From the NCBI GenBank assembly GCA_963773635.1, contig CAVZBW010000007.1, forward strand, positions 1 through 64,000: a stretch of 64,000 nucleotides of DNA, written 5' to 3'. The notes under the pieces were generated by a model. That model searched no databases, was not told where the DNA came from, and was given only the letters and a program-made list of their open reading frames with translations. The position numbers and the translations under genes were made by a program. Source of the stretch: CAVZBW01 sp963773635 (lineage in GTDB: Bacteria > Actinomycetota > Acidimicrobiia > Acidimicrobiales > RAAP-2). Position 1 is the stretch's first letter, and each line of letters begins with the position of its first letter. Positions 31,202 to 38,389 of this stretch are shown one piece after another.

Positions 31202-32812
31202 ATGGATGCACAACAGATCGCGAAGTTCCAGCTCGAAGGCCAGGACATCCCCTGGTTGCTGGCCCACTGGGCGACCGTTCAGCCGGACAAGACGCTGCTC
31301 GTCTGGGAGCCGCGCTCGGGCGCCCCGCAACGCTGGACCTACGCCGAGTTTTGGGCCTCGGTCCGCAGCCTTGCCGCAGGGCTGGCGCGCCGGGGAGTGG
31401 TGGCGGGGGACAAGGTGCTCATCCACTCCGACAACTGCCCCGAGATGGTCCTCGCGTGGTACGCGTGTGCGACCCTCGGCGCGGTCGGCGTCACCACGAA
31501 CACCCGCAGCGTCGAGGACGAGATCCGGTTCTTCGTCGAGAAGACGGGTTGCGTCGGGGCCATCACCCAGCCCCAGTACGCCGTTGTGGTGTCCTCGGCG
31601 GTGCCCGATCTCGGTTGGGTGATCGTCACCGAGGACAACGGAGGGGAGGCGGCCCCGCCCGAGGAGCTCGTGCACGGGCATGACGACTTCGCCTCACTGT
31701 ACGCAGACGCCGATGAGCTGCCTGATCGTGCACCAGATCCACTGGCGCCGGCGGGCATCATGTTCACCTCGGGGACCACGTCGCGGCCGAAGGCGGTCGT
31801 GCACACCCACGCCAACGCGCTCTGGGCGGCCCGCAGCGGTCCCGCGAACATCTCGATGGGGCCCGACGACACGTATCTCGTGTACCTGCCGTTCTTCCAC
31901 GTGAACGCCCAGAGCTGGTCCTTCTGGACGACCCTCGGCGTCGGCGGCACGATCGTGTTGCAGCCCAAGTTCTCGTCGTCTCGGTTTTGGGATGTGGTCA
32001 CGGCCAACCGCGTGACCCATATCTCGCTGATTCCGTTCGTCTTCAAGGCGCTGGCCGGGAAGCCCATCCCGGAGAACTCGCTCAAGGTGGGCGTCTTCGG
32101 CCTGATCATGCCCGAGCTCGAGGCCTGGCTCGGTTTCGAGGTGCTGCCGGCCTGGGGCATGACCGAGACGGTGATCCATGCGACCAGCCAGAGCCCGTGG
32201 GGGAACGACGCGGGGTCCATGGGTCGCCCCACCCCCGGCTACGAGTTTCTCATCGTCGACCAGGAGAGCGGCCGTCTCTGCGACGAGGGCCAGCCCGGAG
32301 AGCTGTGGGTCCGCGGGACCCGAGGCATCCAGCTGTTCCTCGAGTACTACGACAACCCGGGGGCCATGGCCGACAGCTTCACCGAGGAAGGGTGGTTCAA
32401 GACCGGTGACGTCGTGCGGATCGGCGAGGGCGGTGGCTTCTTCTTTTGCGAGCGGGACAAGGACCTCATCAAGGTCGGCGGCGAAAACGTGTCGGCGCGC
32501 GAGGTCGAGGACGTCATCCGCCAGGTGCCCGGCCTGAGCGACGTGGCGGTGGTGAGCCGCTCCCACGAGATGCTCGACGTGGTGCCCGTCGCCTTCGTGA
32601 TCGTGACCGAAGGTCAGGCGGTCGACGAGCCCGAGCTCGAGGCTGCGATCATCGAGGTGTGCTCGAGCAAGCTCGCCGACTTCAAGGTGCCGAGATCCGT
32701 GCACGTGGTCGACGAATTTCCCCGGGCCACCCTCGACAAGGTCGCCAAGAACAAGCTGCGCGAGCTCGCCGAGACCCTGGCTCCCCGGGAGCCCGCGGAT
32801 CGCGCACTATGA
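31202..32812 (+). CDS. AMP-binding acyl-CoA synthetase
   Basis: Adenylate-forming enzyme of 536 aa that activates a carboxylic acid with ATP and joins it to CoA. Motifs: P-loop-like IMFTSGTTSRPKAVVHTH, WGMTET (A5), GWFKTGDVVRIGEGG (A7) and RDKDLIKVGGENVSAREVE (A8 hinge), ending with the catalytic Lys in FPRATLDKVAKNKLRE. The acid substrate is unknown; length and motifs suit medium-chain or aryl acids such as crotonobetaine/caiC-type. ATG 31202 lies six bases after TACTCT. It ends 150 bp before the phosphate transporter operon. Confidence 0.87.
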   Translation: MDAQQIAKFQLEGQDIPWLLAHWATVQPDKTLLVWEPRSGAPQRWTYAEFWASVRSLAAGLARRGVVAGDKVLIHSDNCPEMVLAWYACATLGAVGVTTNTRSVEDEIRFFVEKTGCVGAITQPQYAVVVSSAVPDLGWVIVTEDNGGEAAPPEELVHGHDDFASLYADADELPDRAPDPLAPAGIMFTSGTTSRPKAVVHTHANALWAARSGPANISMGPDDTYLVYLPFFHVNAQSWSFWTTLGVGGTIVLQPKFSSSRFWDVVTANRVTHISLIPFVFKALAGKPIPENSLKVGVFGLIMPELEAWLGFEVLPAWGMTETVIHATSQSPWGNDAGSMGRPTPGYEFLIVDQESGRLCDEGQPGELWVRGTRGIQLFLEYYDNPGAMADSFTEEGWFKTGDVVRIGEGGGFFFCERDKDLIKVGGENVSAREVEDVIRQVPGLSDVAVVSRSHEMLDVVPVAFVIVTEGQAVDEPELEAAIIEVCSSKLADFKVPRSVHVVDEFPRATLDKVAKNKLRELAETLAPREPADRAL

Positions 32813-32855
32813 GCGGCGCGGGAGGAGGTGCTTCGGCACCCAATGGCTACACGAA

Positions 32856-32873
32856 GGTAAACGTCTGGTGAAC
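32856..32873 (-). promoter_or_regulatory. PhoP (PHO) box-like direct repeat
   Basis: Read on the minus strand: GTTCACC (32873-32867), four bases, GTTTACC (32862-32856), an 11-bp period like the direct-repeat units of Streptomyces PhoP boxes. It lies about 95 bp before the phosphate transporter start. Orientation is opposite to the gene, which weakens the call. Confidence 0.45.
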
Positions 32874-32941
32874 AAAAGGGGAAGGCCGATCACGGAGGGT
32901 TTCCTGGCCGCGATCCAGGACTTTCCTCGATTGCTTTGCCC

Positions 32942-32956
32942 CTAGCACTTTGCTAG
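32942..32956. promoter_or_regulatory. Perfect 6-bp inverted repeat before pit
   Basis: CTAGCA-CTT-TGCTAG, ten bases upstream of the GTG start of the phosphate transporter. Possible operator or start-proximal hairpin; regulator unknown. Confidence 0.4.
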
Positions 32957-32966
32957 AAGAAACTCC

Positions 32967-34115
32967 GTGGACTCGAACACCGTCGTCCTGGTACTCGTGG
33001 TCGTTACCGGATTAGCTTTCGACTTCACCAACGGCTTTCACGACTCGGCCAACACGATGGCCACTTCGATTGCGACCGGAGCGCTCAAGCCCCGGCTCGC
33101 CGTGGGACTGTCCGCGGTGCTCAACCTGGCGGGCGCCTTCCTCTCGCTCTCGGTGGCGGCCACCATCGCCAAGGGCATCGTCGACCAAAACCAGGCGACC
33201 CTCGCCGTGGTCTTTGCCGGGCTGGCCGGCGGCATCGCCTGGAACGTCGCGACGTGGTACCTCGGCATGCCCTCGAGCTCGTCGCATGCGCTGATCGGCG
33301 GGGTGGTGGGCGCGATGCTGGTCCACGCCGGCGGGAGCGCGGTCATCTGGTCCGGCATCGCCTCCAAGGTGGTCATCCCGGCCGTCTTCGCCCCGATCAT
33401 CGCCATGGCCGTCGCGGCGGCCGGCACGTGGATGGCGTACCGCATCACGCAACGGATGAAAGAGGGCGTCAAACGCAGCGGCTACCGGGTGGGCCAGATC
33501 GGGTCCGCCTGCTTGGTCTCGCTGGCGCACGGCACCAACGACGCCCAAAAGACGATGGGCATCCTGACCCTGGCCCTGGTGGCCAATGGCACCATCTCCG
33601 GGACAGCCTCGACCCCGGACTGGGTCATCGCCGCCTGCGGAATCTCCATCGCGGCCGGCACCTACTTTGGCGGGTGGCGCATCATCCGGACCCTGGGCAA
33701 GGGACTTATCGAGATCGACACCCCGCAGGGCTTCGCCGCCGAGGCCTCGTCCACGGCGGTCATCCTCTCGTCCACCCACTTCGGCATCCCCCTCTCGACC
33801 ACCCAGGTGTGCTCGGGCTCGGTCGTCGGCGCGGGACTGGGGCGGGGCGAGCCGGTCCGTTGGAACGTGTTCGGCCGGATGGTGCTGACCTGGGGGGTCA
33901 CGCTCCCGGCGGCGGGGCTCGTCGGTGCGGCCTTCTTCGCCGGGGAAAACGCCATCGGCGGCACGCTCGGGACCTTCATCCTCTTCTTCGCACTCGCCCT
34001 GTACTGCGGCGGCATCTACCTGCTGTCGCGGCGGACGCCGGTCAACCCGGACAACGTCAACGCAGAGTGGACGGAGGGCGGGGGCCGCTCGCACGAGCCC
34101 GCCGTGGCGGCGTAG
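32967..34115 (+). CDS. pit: Inorganic phosphate transporter (PiT family)
   Basis: Low-affinity metal-phosphate:H+ symporter of 382 aa with about 10 membrane segments. Both inverted PiT signatures are present: TGLAFDFTNGFHDSANTMAT (residues about 15-34) and SLAHGTNDAQKTMGI in the second half, each with the G-x-N-D/H-D-x-A-N pattern that binds phosphate. The loop GMPSSSSHALIGG and LSTTQVCSGSVVGAG are the paired helix-breaking segments. GTG 32967 begins at the first membrane helix. Upstream is a PhoP-box-like repeat. Two small unknown genes and a universal stress gene follow on the same strand with short gaps. Confidence 0.9.
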   Translation: MDSNTVVLVLVVVTGLAFDFTNGFHDSANTMATSIATGALKPRLAVGLSAVLNLAGAFLSLSVAATIAKGIVDQNQATLAVVFAGLAGGIAWNVATWYLGMPSSSSHALIGGVVGAMLVHAGGSAVIWSGIASKVVIPAVFAPIIAMAVAAAGTWMAYRITQRMKEGVKRSGYRVGQIGSACLVSLAHGTNDAQKTMGILTLALVANGTISGTASTPDWVIAACGISIAAGTYFGGWRIIRTLGKGLIEIDTPQGFAAEASSTAVILSSTHFGIPLSTTQVCSGSVVGAGLGRGEPVRWNVFGRMVLTWGVTLPAAGLVGAAFFAGENAIGGTLGTFILFFALALYCGGIYLLSRRTPVNPDNVNAEWTEGGGRSHEPAVAA

Positions 34116-34169
34116 GGCGATGGAGCTCGCCACGCCGGCCGTGCGGCCAGGGAACGGAGGGTAGGCAAG

Positions 34170-34418
34170 ATGCTGCTGGCGTCGTCGCAGTACGTCGACT
34201 GGTCCGCGATGGGGGAGATTCTCGGCATCGGTCTGCTGGCCGGTGCCGGTTTGGTCGCCGTCTTCTCGGTTGGGCTCGTCTTCCTGTCGCACTCGGGCTT
34301 CGAGGCGGGTACGGGCACGGTCCGCCGCAACCCGTTCGTCCTCGCCGCTTCGGTCATCTGCTTCCTCATCGTCGTCGGGGGGGTGGCGTATGGGATCGAC
34401 GTCATGCTGGCCAAGTAG
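34170..34418 (+). CDS. Small two-helix membrane protein
   Basis: An 82-aa protein with hydrophobic segments at about residues 16-40 (IGLLAGAGLVAVFSVGLVFL) and 58-78 (FVLAASVICFLIVVGGVAYG). No recognised family. GGAGG (34156-34160) precedes the ATG by nine bases. Position between the PiT transporter and a repeat-containing soluble protein suggests it belongs to the phosphate transporter operon, possibly as a small accessory subunit. This is inferred from context only. Confidence 0.65.
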   Translation: MLLASSQYVDWSAMGEILGIGLLAGAGLVAVFSVGLVFLSHSGFEAGTGTVRRNPFVLAASVICFLIVVGGVAYGIDVMLAK

Positions 34419-34445
34419 TCGCGCCTCCACGAGCCGGGACGACCC

Positions 34446-35003
34446 GTGTCCCCGGTAAGCCTGCGCAGCCTGCACAACCTTCTCGGTGAGGACGACGACG
34501 TCCTCACCGTATTGAGCCTCCTCCCCAAGAAGTCTCCCGAGGACGCCGGCGCCGGGGTCCTGGCGGCCCTCTCGCGGTTGAACGAGGGCGTCGACGAGGT
34601 TCCCCTGTACGAGGCCGCGGCCTGGCTCTACCTGGTGGCCGGGGAGGACGGCCGCATCCCCCACAGCCTGAGCCTCGTCCGCTCGCCCGGAGGCCCGGCG
34701 GAGTTCATCGCCAACGAGGATTCTCCCGTCAAGGAGGTCGTCGAGCGGATGTACTCGATCGCCCATGACAACGCGGACGCACCGACGCGCATCAGCATCG
34801 TGACGACCGACGGGGACGAGGACGTCGAGGACCCTCCCGCAGGGAACGGCTCCGATGACGGCCGCTCGCGTGCCGGCGTCCTGCGCCGCTTCCTGGACGC
34901 GGTGCGTGGTCTGTTCAATGTCGCCGGCGAGGACGGGGAGCCCCTCACGGTGGTGAGCATCCTGGTGCGACGCGCGCCAAAGATCGGCGACGCGCCGGGC
35001 TGA
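34446..35003 (+). CDS. Unknown protein with three internal repeats
   Basis: A 185-aa soluble protein without a recognised family. It contains three related segments: NLLGEDDDVLTVLSLLPKKS (about 11-30), YLVAGEDGRIPHSLSLVRSP (about 62-81) and FNVAGEDGEPLTVVSILVRR (about 156-175), sharing GED-x(3-4)-L-(T/S)-x-x-S-(I/L). The middle is acidic (DGDEDVEDPP, about 122-131). Such internal triplication suggests three copies of a small binding module. Start GTG 34446 has no strong Shine-Dalgarno. It lies between the small membrane protein and the universal stress protein of the phosphate operon; a role there is only inferred. Confidence 0.6.
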   Translation: MSPVSLRSLHNLLGEDDDVLTVLSLLPKKSPEDAGAGVLAALSRLNEGVDEVPLYEAAAWLYLVAGEDGRIPHSLSLVRSPGGPAEFIANEDSPVKEVVERMYSIAHDNADAPTRISIVTTDGDEDVEDPPAGNGSDDGRSRAGVLRRFLDAVRGLFNVAGEDGEPLTVVSILVRRAPKIGDAPG

Positions 35004-35085
35004 CCGGATCGGGCACGGTGGCCCGGACCCGCGCGACGGGCGGCAACGCATCGAGACGAGGACCGAGACCGAAGGAGCGGAGCTG

Positions 35086-35517
35086 GTGTTCCAAGTCCCC
35101 AAGCACATCACGGTCGGCGTCGACGGCTCCGAGCCGGCCCGCCTGGCCCTGGAATGGGCCGTCGGCGTGGCGGCGAGCACCGGGGCCAGCCTCAAGGTCC
35201 TCCACGCCGACAAGCCCTACGGCGAGGCCCGGCGCCTCGGCATGTACGAGCAGTTTGCCGAGCGGGCCCAGGAGATCCTGGACAAGGCCGTCCAAAAGGC
35301 CCGCGAGCTCGAGCCGGAGCTCAGGGTCGAGGGGGAGTTCCGAGAGGAGACCCCCGTCGACGCGTTGCTCGGGGCGAGCGGAAGCACGGACCTGCTGGTG
35401 CTCGGGTCCCGAGGTCTCGGCGGGTTCAAGGGCCTGCTGCTCGGCTCCGTGAGCATGCAGGTGGCCCAGCACGCCCGGTGCAACGTGACGATCGTCCGCC
35501 AACCCGGGGATTCCTAG
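35086..35517 (+). CDS. Universal stress protein (UspA family)
   Basis: Single-domain USP of 143 aa. It starts HITVGVDGSEPARLALEWAV, with the family's first strand and Asp that contacts ATP, and ends with the ATP-binding loop GSRGLGGFKGLLLGSVS (G-x2-G-x9-G-S), so an ATP-binding type is predicted. A His in LKVLHAD is typical. GTG 35086 is eight bases after AAGGAG. It closes the PiT operon, linking the cluster to stress or phosphate limitation. Confidence 0.87.
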   Translation: MFQVPKHITVGVDGSEPARLALEWAVGVAASTGASLKVLHADKPYGEARRLGMYEQFAERAQEILDKAVQKARELEPELRVEGEFREETPVDALLGASGSTDLLVLGSRGLGGFKGLLLGSVSMQVAQHARCNVTIVRQPGDS

Positions 35518-35542
35518 CGAGGGCCGACCAGACGAGCTGGAG

Positions 35543-36379
35543 TCAGATCAGGTCCAGCCCGTCCCGGGTCCTCGCCAGGTAGGTCACCATGAGGGCGAGC
35601 AGCGAGACGGCGACGATCCCGACCGACTCGAACATGGCGTAAAAGTCGAGGAATGTCCCGATCGGCGGGTTGCCGGGCGCGGCGCTGCGGAAGGTGATCA
35701 ACGCGAAGAGCAGGGCGCCGAGAATCGCCAGGACCCTCGGGTCGAAGGGGCGTCGCCGGATGATGATGGCGACCGTGATGCCGGCCGACACGAGGGCCAG
35801 GGACCAGTAGATCGCGATCATCGCCAGGACCCAGCCCTTGATCCGTGGGCTGCGCCAGACCTGCAGGGTCAAGATCCATGTTCCTTCGGGCTGGTGTTCT
35901 CCCTTGGCAGCCAGCTGCATCTGAGCCGCCGCGGAGAAGCCGGCCGCGACGTTGACCGCGTTGACGTCGAAGGGCAGCAGTCGCCGGTCGCGCGTGTGGG
36001 GCCCGCTTGGCACGACGGTGTCGGTCCCACTCACGACCAGGACGCCGATTTGGAGCGCGTACGAGTCGAAGGGATAGTCGGCAATATCGCCACTGCGAAA
36101 GGAGACCCTGGTCGTCAACTCGGGTATGAGCTGGCCCGGCCGTACGACGATCGCCGGATTGGCGCCGAAATTGGAGAAGACCACCGCCCCCTCGGGGGGC
36201 AGGGTCGTCCCCGGAGCGGCGACGACTCGCGCTTGCACCGATCCCGCCGCCGCGTAGACGGAGTCGAGGGTGATCAACAGGTCGACGGCGGATTGCTTGT
36301 CGTTGACCGGGCGCTGCGAGAGGAACGGTTGGGTCTCCGTCGTGGCGTTCTGGGAAGGGATCCCGAGGTAGACGAACAA
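35543..36379 (-). CDS. DUF4436 membrane protein, N-terminus apparently frameshifted
   Basis: DUF4436-family protein: one N-terminal membrane anchor, a beta-rich extracytoplasmic domain (residues about 30-170) and three C-terminal membrane segments (GWVLAMIAIYWSLALVSAG, ILGALLFALITFRSA, SVGIVAVSLLALMVTYLA). The annotated start is TTG 36379, in the middle of the first helix. The reading frame clearly continues upstream to about 36512 (RWILVAAALLLLAAG) but contains no ATG, GTG or TTG there. An ATG at 36518, 10 bp after the upstream gene stop, is in the other frame, so a single surplus base between 36380 and 36515 is likely. Last gene of the molybdoenzyme operon. Confidence 0.6.
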   Translation of the reverse strand: MFVYLGIPSQNATTETQPFLSQRPVNDKQSAVDLLITLDSVYAAAGSVQARVVAAPGTTLPPEGAVVFSNFGANPAIVVRPGQLIPELTTRVSFRSGDIADYPFDSYALQIGVLVVSGTDTVVPSGPHTRDRRLLPFDVNAVNVAAGFSAAAQMQLAAKGEHQPEGTWILTLQVWRSPRIKGWVLAMIAIYWSLALVSAGITVAIIIRRRPFDPRVLAILGALLFALITFRSAAPGNPPIGTFLDFYAMFESVGIVAVSLLALMVTYLARTRDGLDLI

Positions 36380-36528
36380 GCCGGCGGCCAGCAGGAGCAG
36401 CGCTGCTGCGACCAGGATCCACCGCGTGCCGGCGGTCGAAGCGCGGCGGTGAGCTCTTGGAGGTCCCTGGGGCGACCTCGCTCCGCTCGCCGCGGGGGCG
36501 GCCGCCGTGAATGCTCATCGGTGCACGC

Positions 36529-36789
36529 TCAGGGGGTCTCGTCCACCTCGAGGAGGTCCACGCCCGAGAGGTCCACCCACGTGCGCCCCCGTCCGTCTCG
36601 CACGAGCCGCACCTGGACGCGGCCGCAATGGCGACATCGCGCCACGAGCCCCGGGCCCTCGGCGAAGACCACCCAGGTGGCGGCCGGCGCCTGGGTGCGA
36701 CAGCCGGCGCACGTCGCCAGGGTGGCCGTGATCTCGAAAGAGAAGACGTCGGCGAGGGCGCCGGCGAGCACGTTGCCGTCGAGGCTCAT
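36529..36789 (-). CDS. DUF6510-like zinc-ribbon protein
   Basis: An 86-aa protein with paired Cys motifs CAGC and CRHC about 25 residues apart, predicting a zinc or iron ribbon. It resembles the small DUF6510 proteins found beside sulfite-oxidase-like enzymes in actinobacteria; function unknown. Its ATG overlaps the stop of the reductase gene as ATGA, so the two are translationally coupled. It probably serves the same redox system, perhaps as a small electron carrier or scaffold; this is inference. Confidence 0.65.
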   Translation of the reverse strand: MSLDGNVLAGALADVFSFEITATLATCAGCRTQAPAATWVVFAEGPGLVARCRHCGRVQVRLVRDGRGRTWVDLSGVDLLEVDETP

Positions 36790-37544
36790 GATCCCCCTCC
36801 ACTCGGTCCGAACCGCTCCGTCTTGACCCTGCTGGGCTCGTGGCCCAGCAGGACCAGGCCGTTCGCCGTGGCCTCGACGAAGGGCGTCGGACCGCAGACG
36901 AAGACGGCGCTCGCGCCCCTCTCGGCGAGGCGCACCTCCGCCAGCATCCTGGCGTCGATCCGACGACGGTATCCCGCCCACTGCGGTGAGGCCTCCCGCG
37001 TGAGGGTGTAGACGGCGTCGAAGCCGTCGCCGGCGTGCGCCATCTCGGCCAGCTCGGCCCGGTAGAGCAGGTCCTGTTCTCGCCGAGCCGAATAGAGGAG
37101 CCGCATGCGGGTGCGGATGCCCCGCCGCCGCCGGTGCCGGGCCATGGACATCAGCGGCACGACCCCCGACCCTCCTGCCACGAGCAGGACCGGAGCGGGG
37201 TCCGTGTCGTCCCAGACGAAGTAGCCGCCGACCGGTCCCCGAACCTCGAACTGATCGCCCGGCTCGGCGACCGTCGTCAGCCAGGGCGAGACCTCGCCAT
37301 CGGGTATGCGCTCGACGGTCAGGGACACCGAGGGATCGTCCGGGGCCGAGGCGATGGAGTAGCTCCGCTCCGCCTGGTAGCCGTCGTCCGCCGTGAGCCG
37401 CACGTCGACATGCTGTCCGGGTCGGTGGGTGATCCGTTCCTCCGACTCAAGGGTCAGCGTCACCGCCCGGTCGGTTTCCGGCGCCACGGAGCCGACGGTG
37501 ACCACCCGCCAGGTCAGTCGCCCCAGTATCGCTGTTCGCGCCAC
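36786..37544 (-). CDS. Ferredoxin reductase-like FAD/NAD(P)-binding oxidoreductase
   Basis: FNR-superfamily flavoprotein of 252 aa without an iron-sulfur domain. FAD binding: HRPGQHVDVRL and RSYSIASAP (R-x-Y-S), then RGPVGGYFVW. NAD(P) binding: VLLVAGGSGVVPLMSM and VFVCGPTPFVEA, with the C-terminal acidic/aromatic end replaced by FGPSGGGS. It probably passes electrons between NAD(P)H and a partner, most simply the molybdoenzyme encoded immediately upstream, whose gene overlaps it by 31 bp. GTG 37544 is retained because the MARTAILGRLTWR opening resembles this subfamily. Overlaps DUF6510 downstream as ATGA. Confidence 0.82.
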   Translation of the reverse strand: MARTAILGRLTWRVVTVGSVAPETDRAVTLTLESEERITHRPGQHVDVRLTADDGYQAERSYSIASAPDDPSVSLTVERIPDGEVSPWLTTVAEPGDQFEVRGPVGGYFVWDDTDPAPVLLVAGGSGVVPLMSMARHRRRRGIRTRMRLLYSARREQDLLYRAELAEMAHAGDGFDAVYTLTREASPQWAGYRRRIDARMLAEVRLAERGASAVFVCGPTPFVEATANGLVLLGHEPSRVKTERFGPSGGGS

Positions 37545-38131
37545 GGGTCTCCGTAGTTGTTGTAGCCGAGGCGCTCCCAGAACCCCGGCTCGTCACGCTC
37601 CACGAAGCGGAGGCCGCGGACCCACTTGGCGCTCTTCCAGAAATAGAGGTGCGGGACGAGGAGCCGAGCGGGTCCCCCGTGCTCGGGTTCCAGATCATGA
37701 CCGTCATAGCCGGTGGCGATCCAGGCCTGACCGTCCGTGATGTCGGCGACCGGCAGGTTGGTCGTGTAGTCGCCCTCGGCAAAGGCGACCACATAGGCGG
37801 CCTCCGGCAGGATGCCTTCGAGGAGGACGTCGAGGCTGACCCCCTGCCAGCTCATGTCGAGCTTGGACCATTTGGTTACGCAGTGGATGTCGCACTTCAC
37901 CGTCTCCTGGGGCAGAGCAAGCAACTCCTCCCAGTCCCAGCGCGCCAGCTGCCTCCCGTCGGGCCCGACCAGCCGGAAGTCCCAGCCGTCCGGGCGGCGG
38001 TGGGGGGTGGGTCCCGCGGAGAGGACCGGGAAGTCGCTGACCAGGTACTGCCCGGGCGGGACCCGGGAACGCTCGCCTCCGGCCCGCTTCCCCCGGAAGC
38101 CCCTCGTCACGATCCCGCGGACGCTACTCAT
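37514..38131 (-). CDS. Sulfite oxidase-like molybdopterin-dependent oxidoreductase
   Basis: Single-domain oxidoreductase of 205 aa with the SUOX molybdopterin fold. The Mo-coordinating Cys is in VKCDIHCVTKWSKLDMSW; conserved GLRFVERDEPGFWE and a final GYNNYGDPW contact the cofactor. Unlike YedY/MsrP it has no twin-arginine signal peptide and is shorter, so it should be cytoplasmic. The substrate (sulfite, methionine sulfoxide or other) cannot be stated. Its ATG lies inside the last codons of the small upstream gene (ATGAGTAG) and its 3' end overlaps the reductase gene, indicating a tightly coupled operon. Confidence 0.85.
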   Translation of the reverse strand: MSSVRGIVTRGFRGKRAGGERSRVPPGQYLVSDFPVLSAGPTPHRRPDGWDFRLVGPDGRQLARWDWEELLALPQETVKCDIHCVTKWSKLDMSWQGVSLDVLLEGILPEAAYVVAFAEGDYTTNLPVADITDGQAWIATGYDGHDLEPEHGGPARLLVPHLYFWKSAKWVRGLRFVERDEPGFWERLGYNNYGDPWREQRYWGD

Positions 38132-38288
38132 CGGCGAAACCCTCGGGGTTGTCCAGCTCGAGTCCGAGCTCGTGGAGCTCCTTGCGGTCGAGCAGCAGCT
38201 GCTCGTCCGGGCTCACCTCGTCGTCGTCGATGCCGTCGTCCACGAACTCCGCACCGTCGCCCAACGACTCACGCCCAGGGGTGTCCAT
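38124..38288 (-). CDS. Small acidic protein (54 aa) leading the molybdoenzyme operon
   Basis: A 54-residue protein, about one third Asp or Glu (for example VDDGIDDDEVSPDEQ), with a predicted helix LLLDRKELHELGLELDN in the second half. Start ATG 38288; a GAGG lies about ten bases upstream. Its stop TAG (38126-38124) overlaps the ATG of the sulfite-oxidase-like gene within ATGAGTAG, so translation should be coupled. Codon structure and the overlap support it being real. No family is recognised; an acidic partner or chaperone for the molybdoenzyme is a guess. Confidence 0.55.
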   Translation of the reverse strand: MDTPGRESLGDGAEFVDDGIDDDEVSPDEQLLLDRKELHELGLELDNPEGFADE

Positions 38289-38306
38289 TGCGCATCGACC
38301 TCGTTT

Positions 38307-38329
38307 AGGGTGCGGTCCTCAGGGTGCGG
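38307..38329. repeat. 9-bp direct repeat between divergent genes
   Basis: AGGGTGCGG at 38307-38315 and 38321-38329, 14 bp apart, between the small acidic gene (minus) and the P450-CNB gene (plus). Candidate regulatory site; could be chance in GC-rich DNA. Confidence 0.4.
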
Positions 38330-38389
38330 CCCGAGGGGCCCGATCCTAACGGATAGGTCCCGGACGGGACCGTCCGCCCGGGCCTTGCC

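Noticed and set aside
33012..35213. 733-codon minus-strand open frame opposite the phosphate transporter
   Set aside because: Shadow frame; the plus strand encodes a PiT transporter and a universal stress protein with all motifs.
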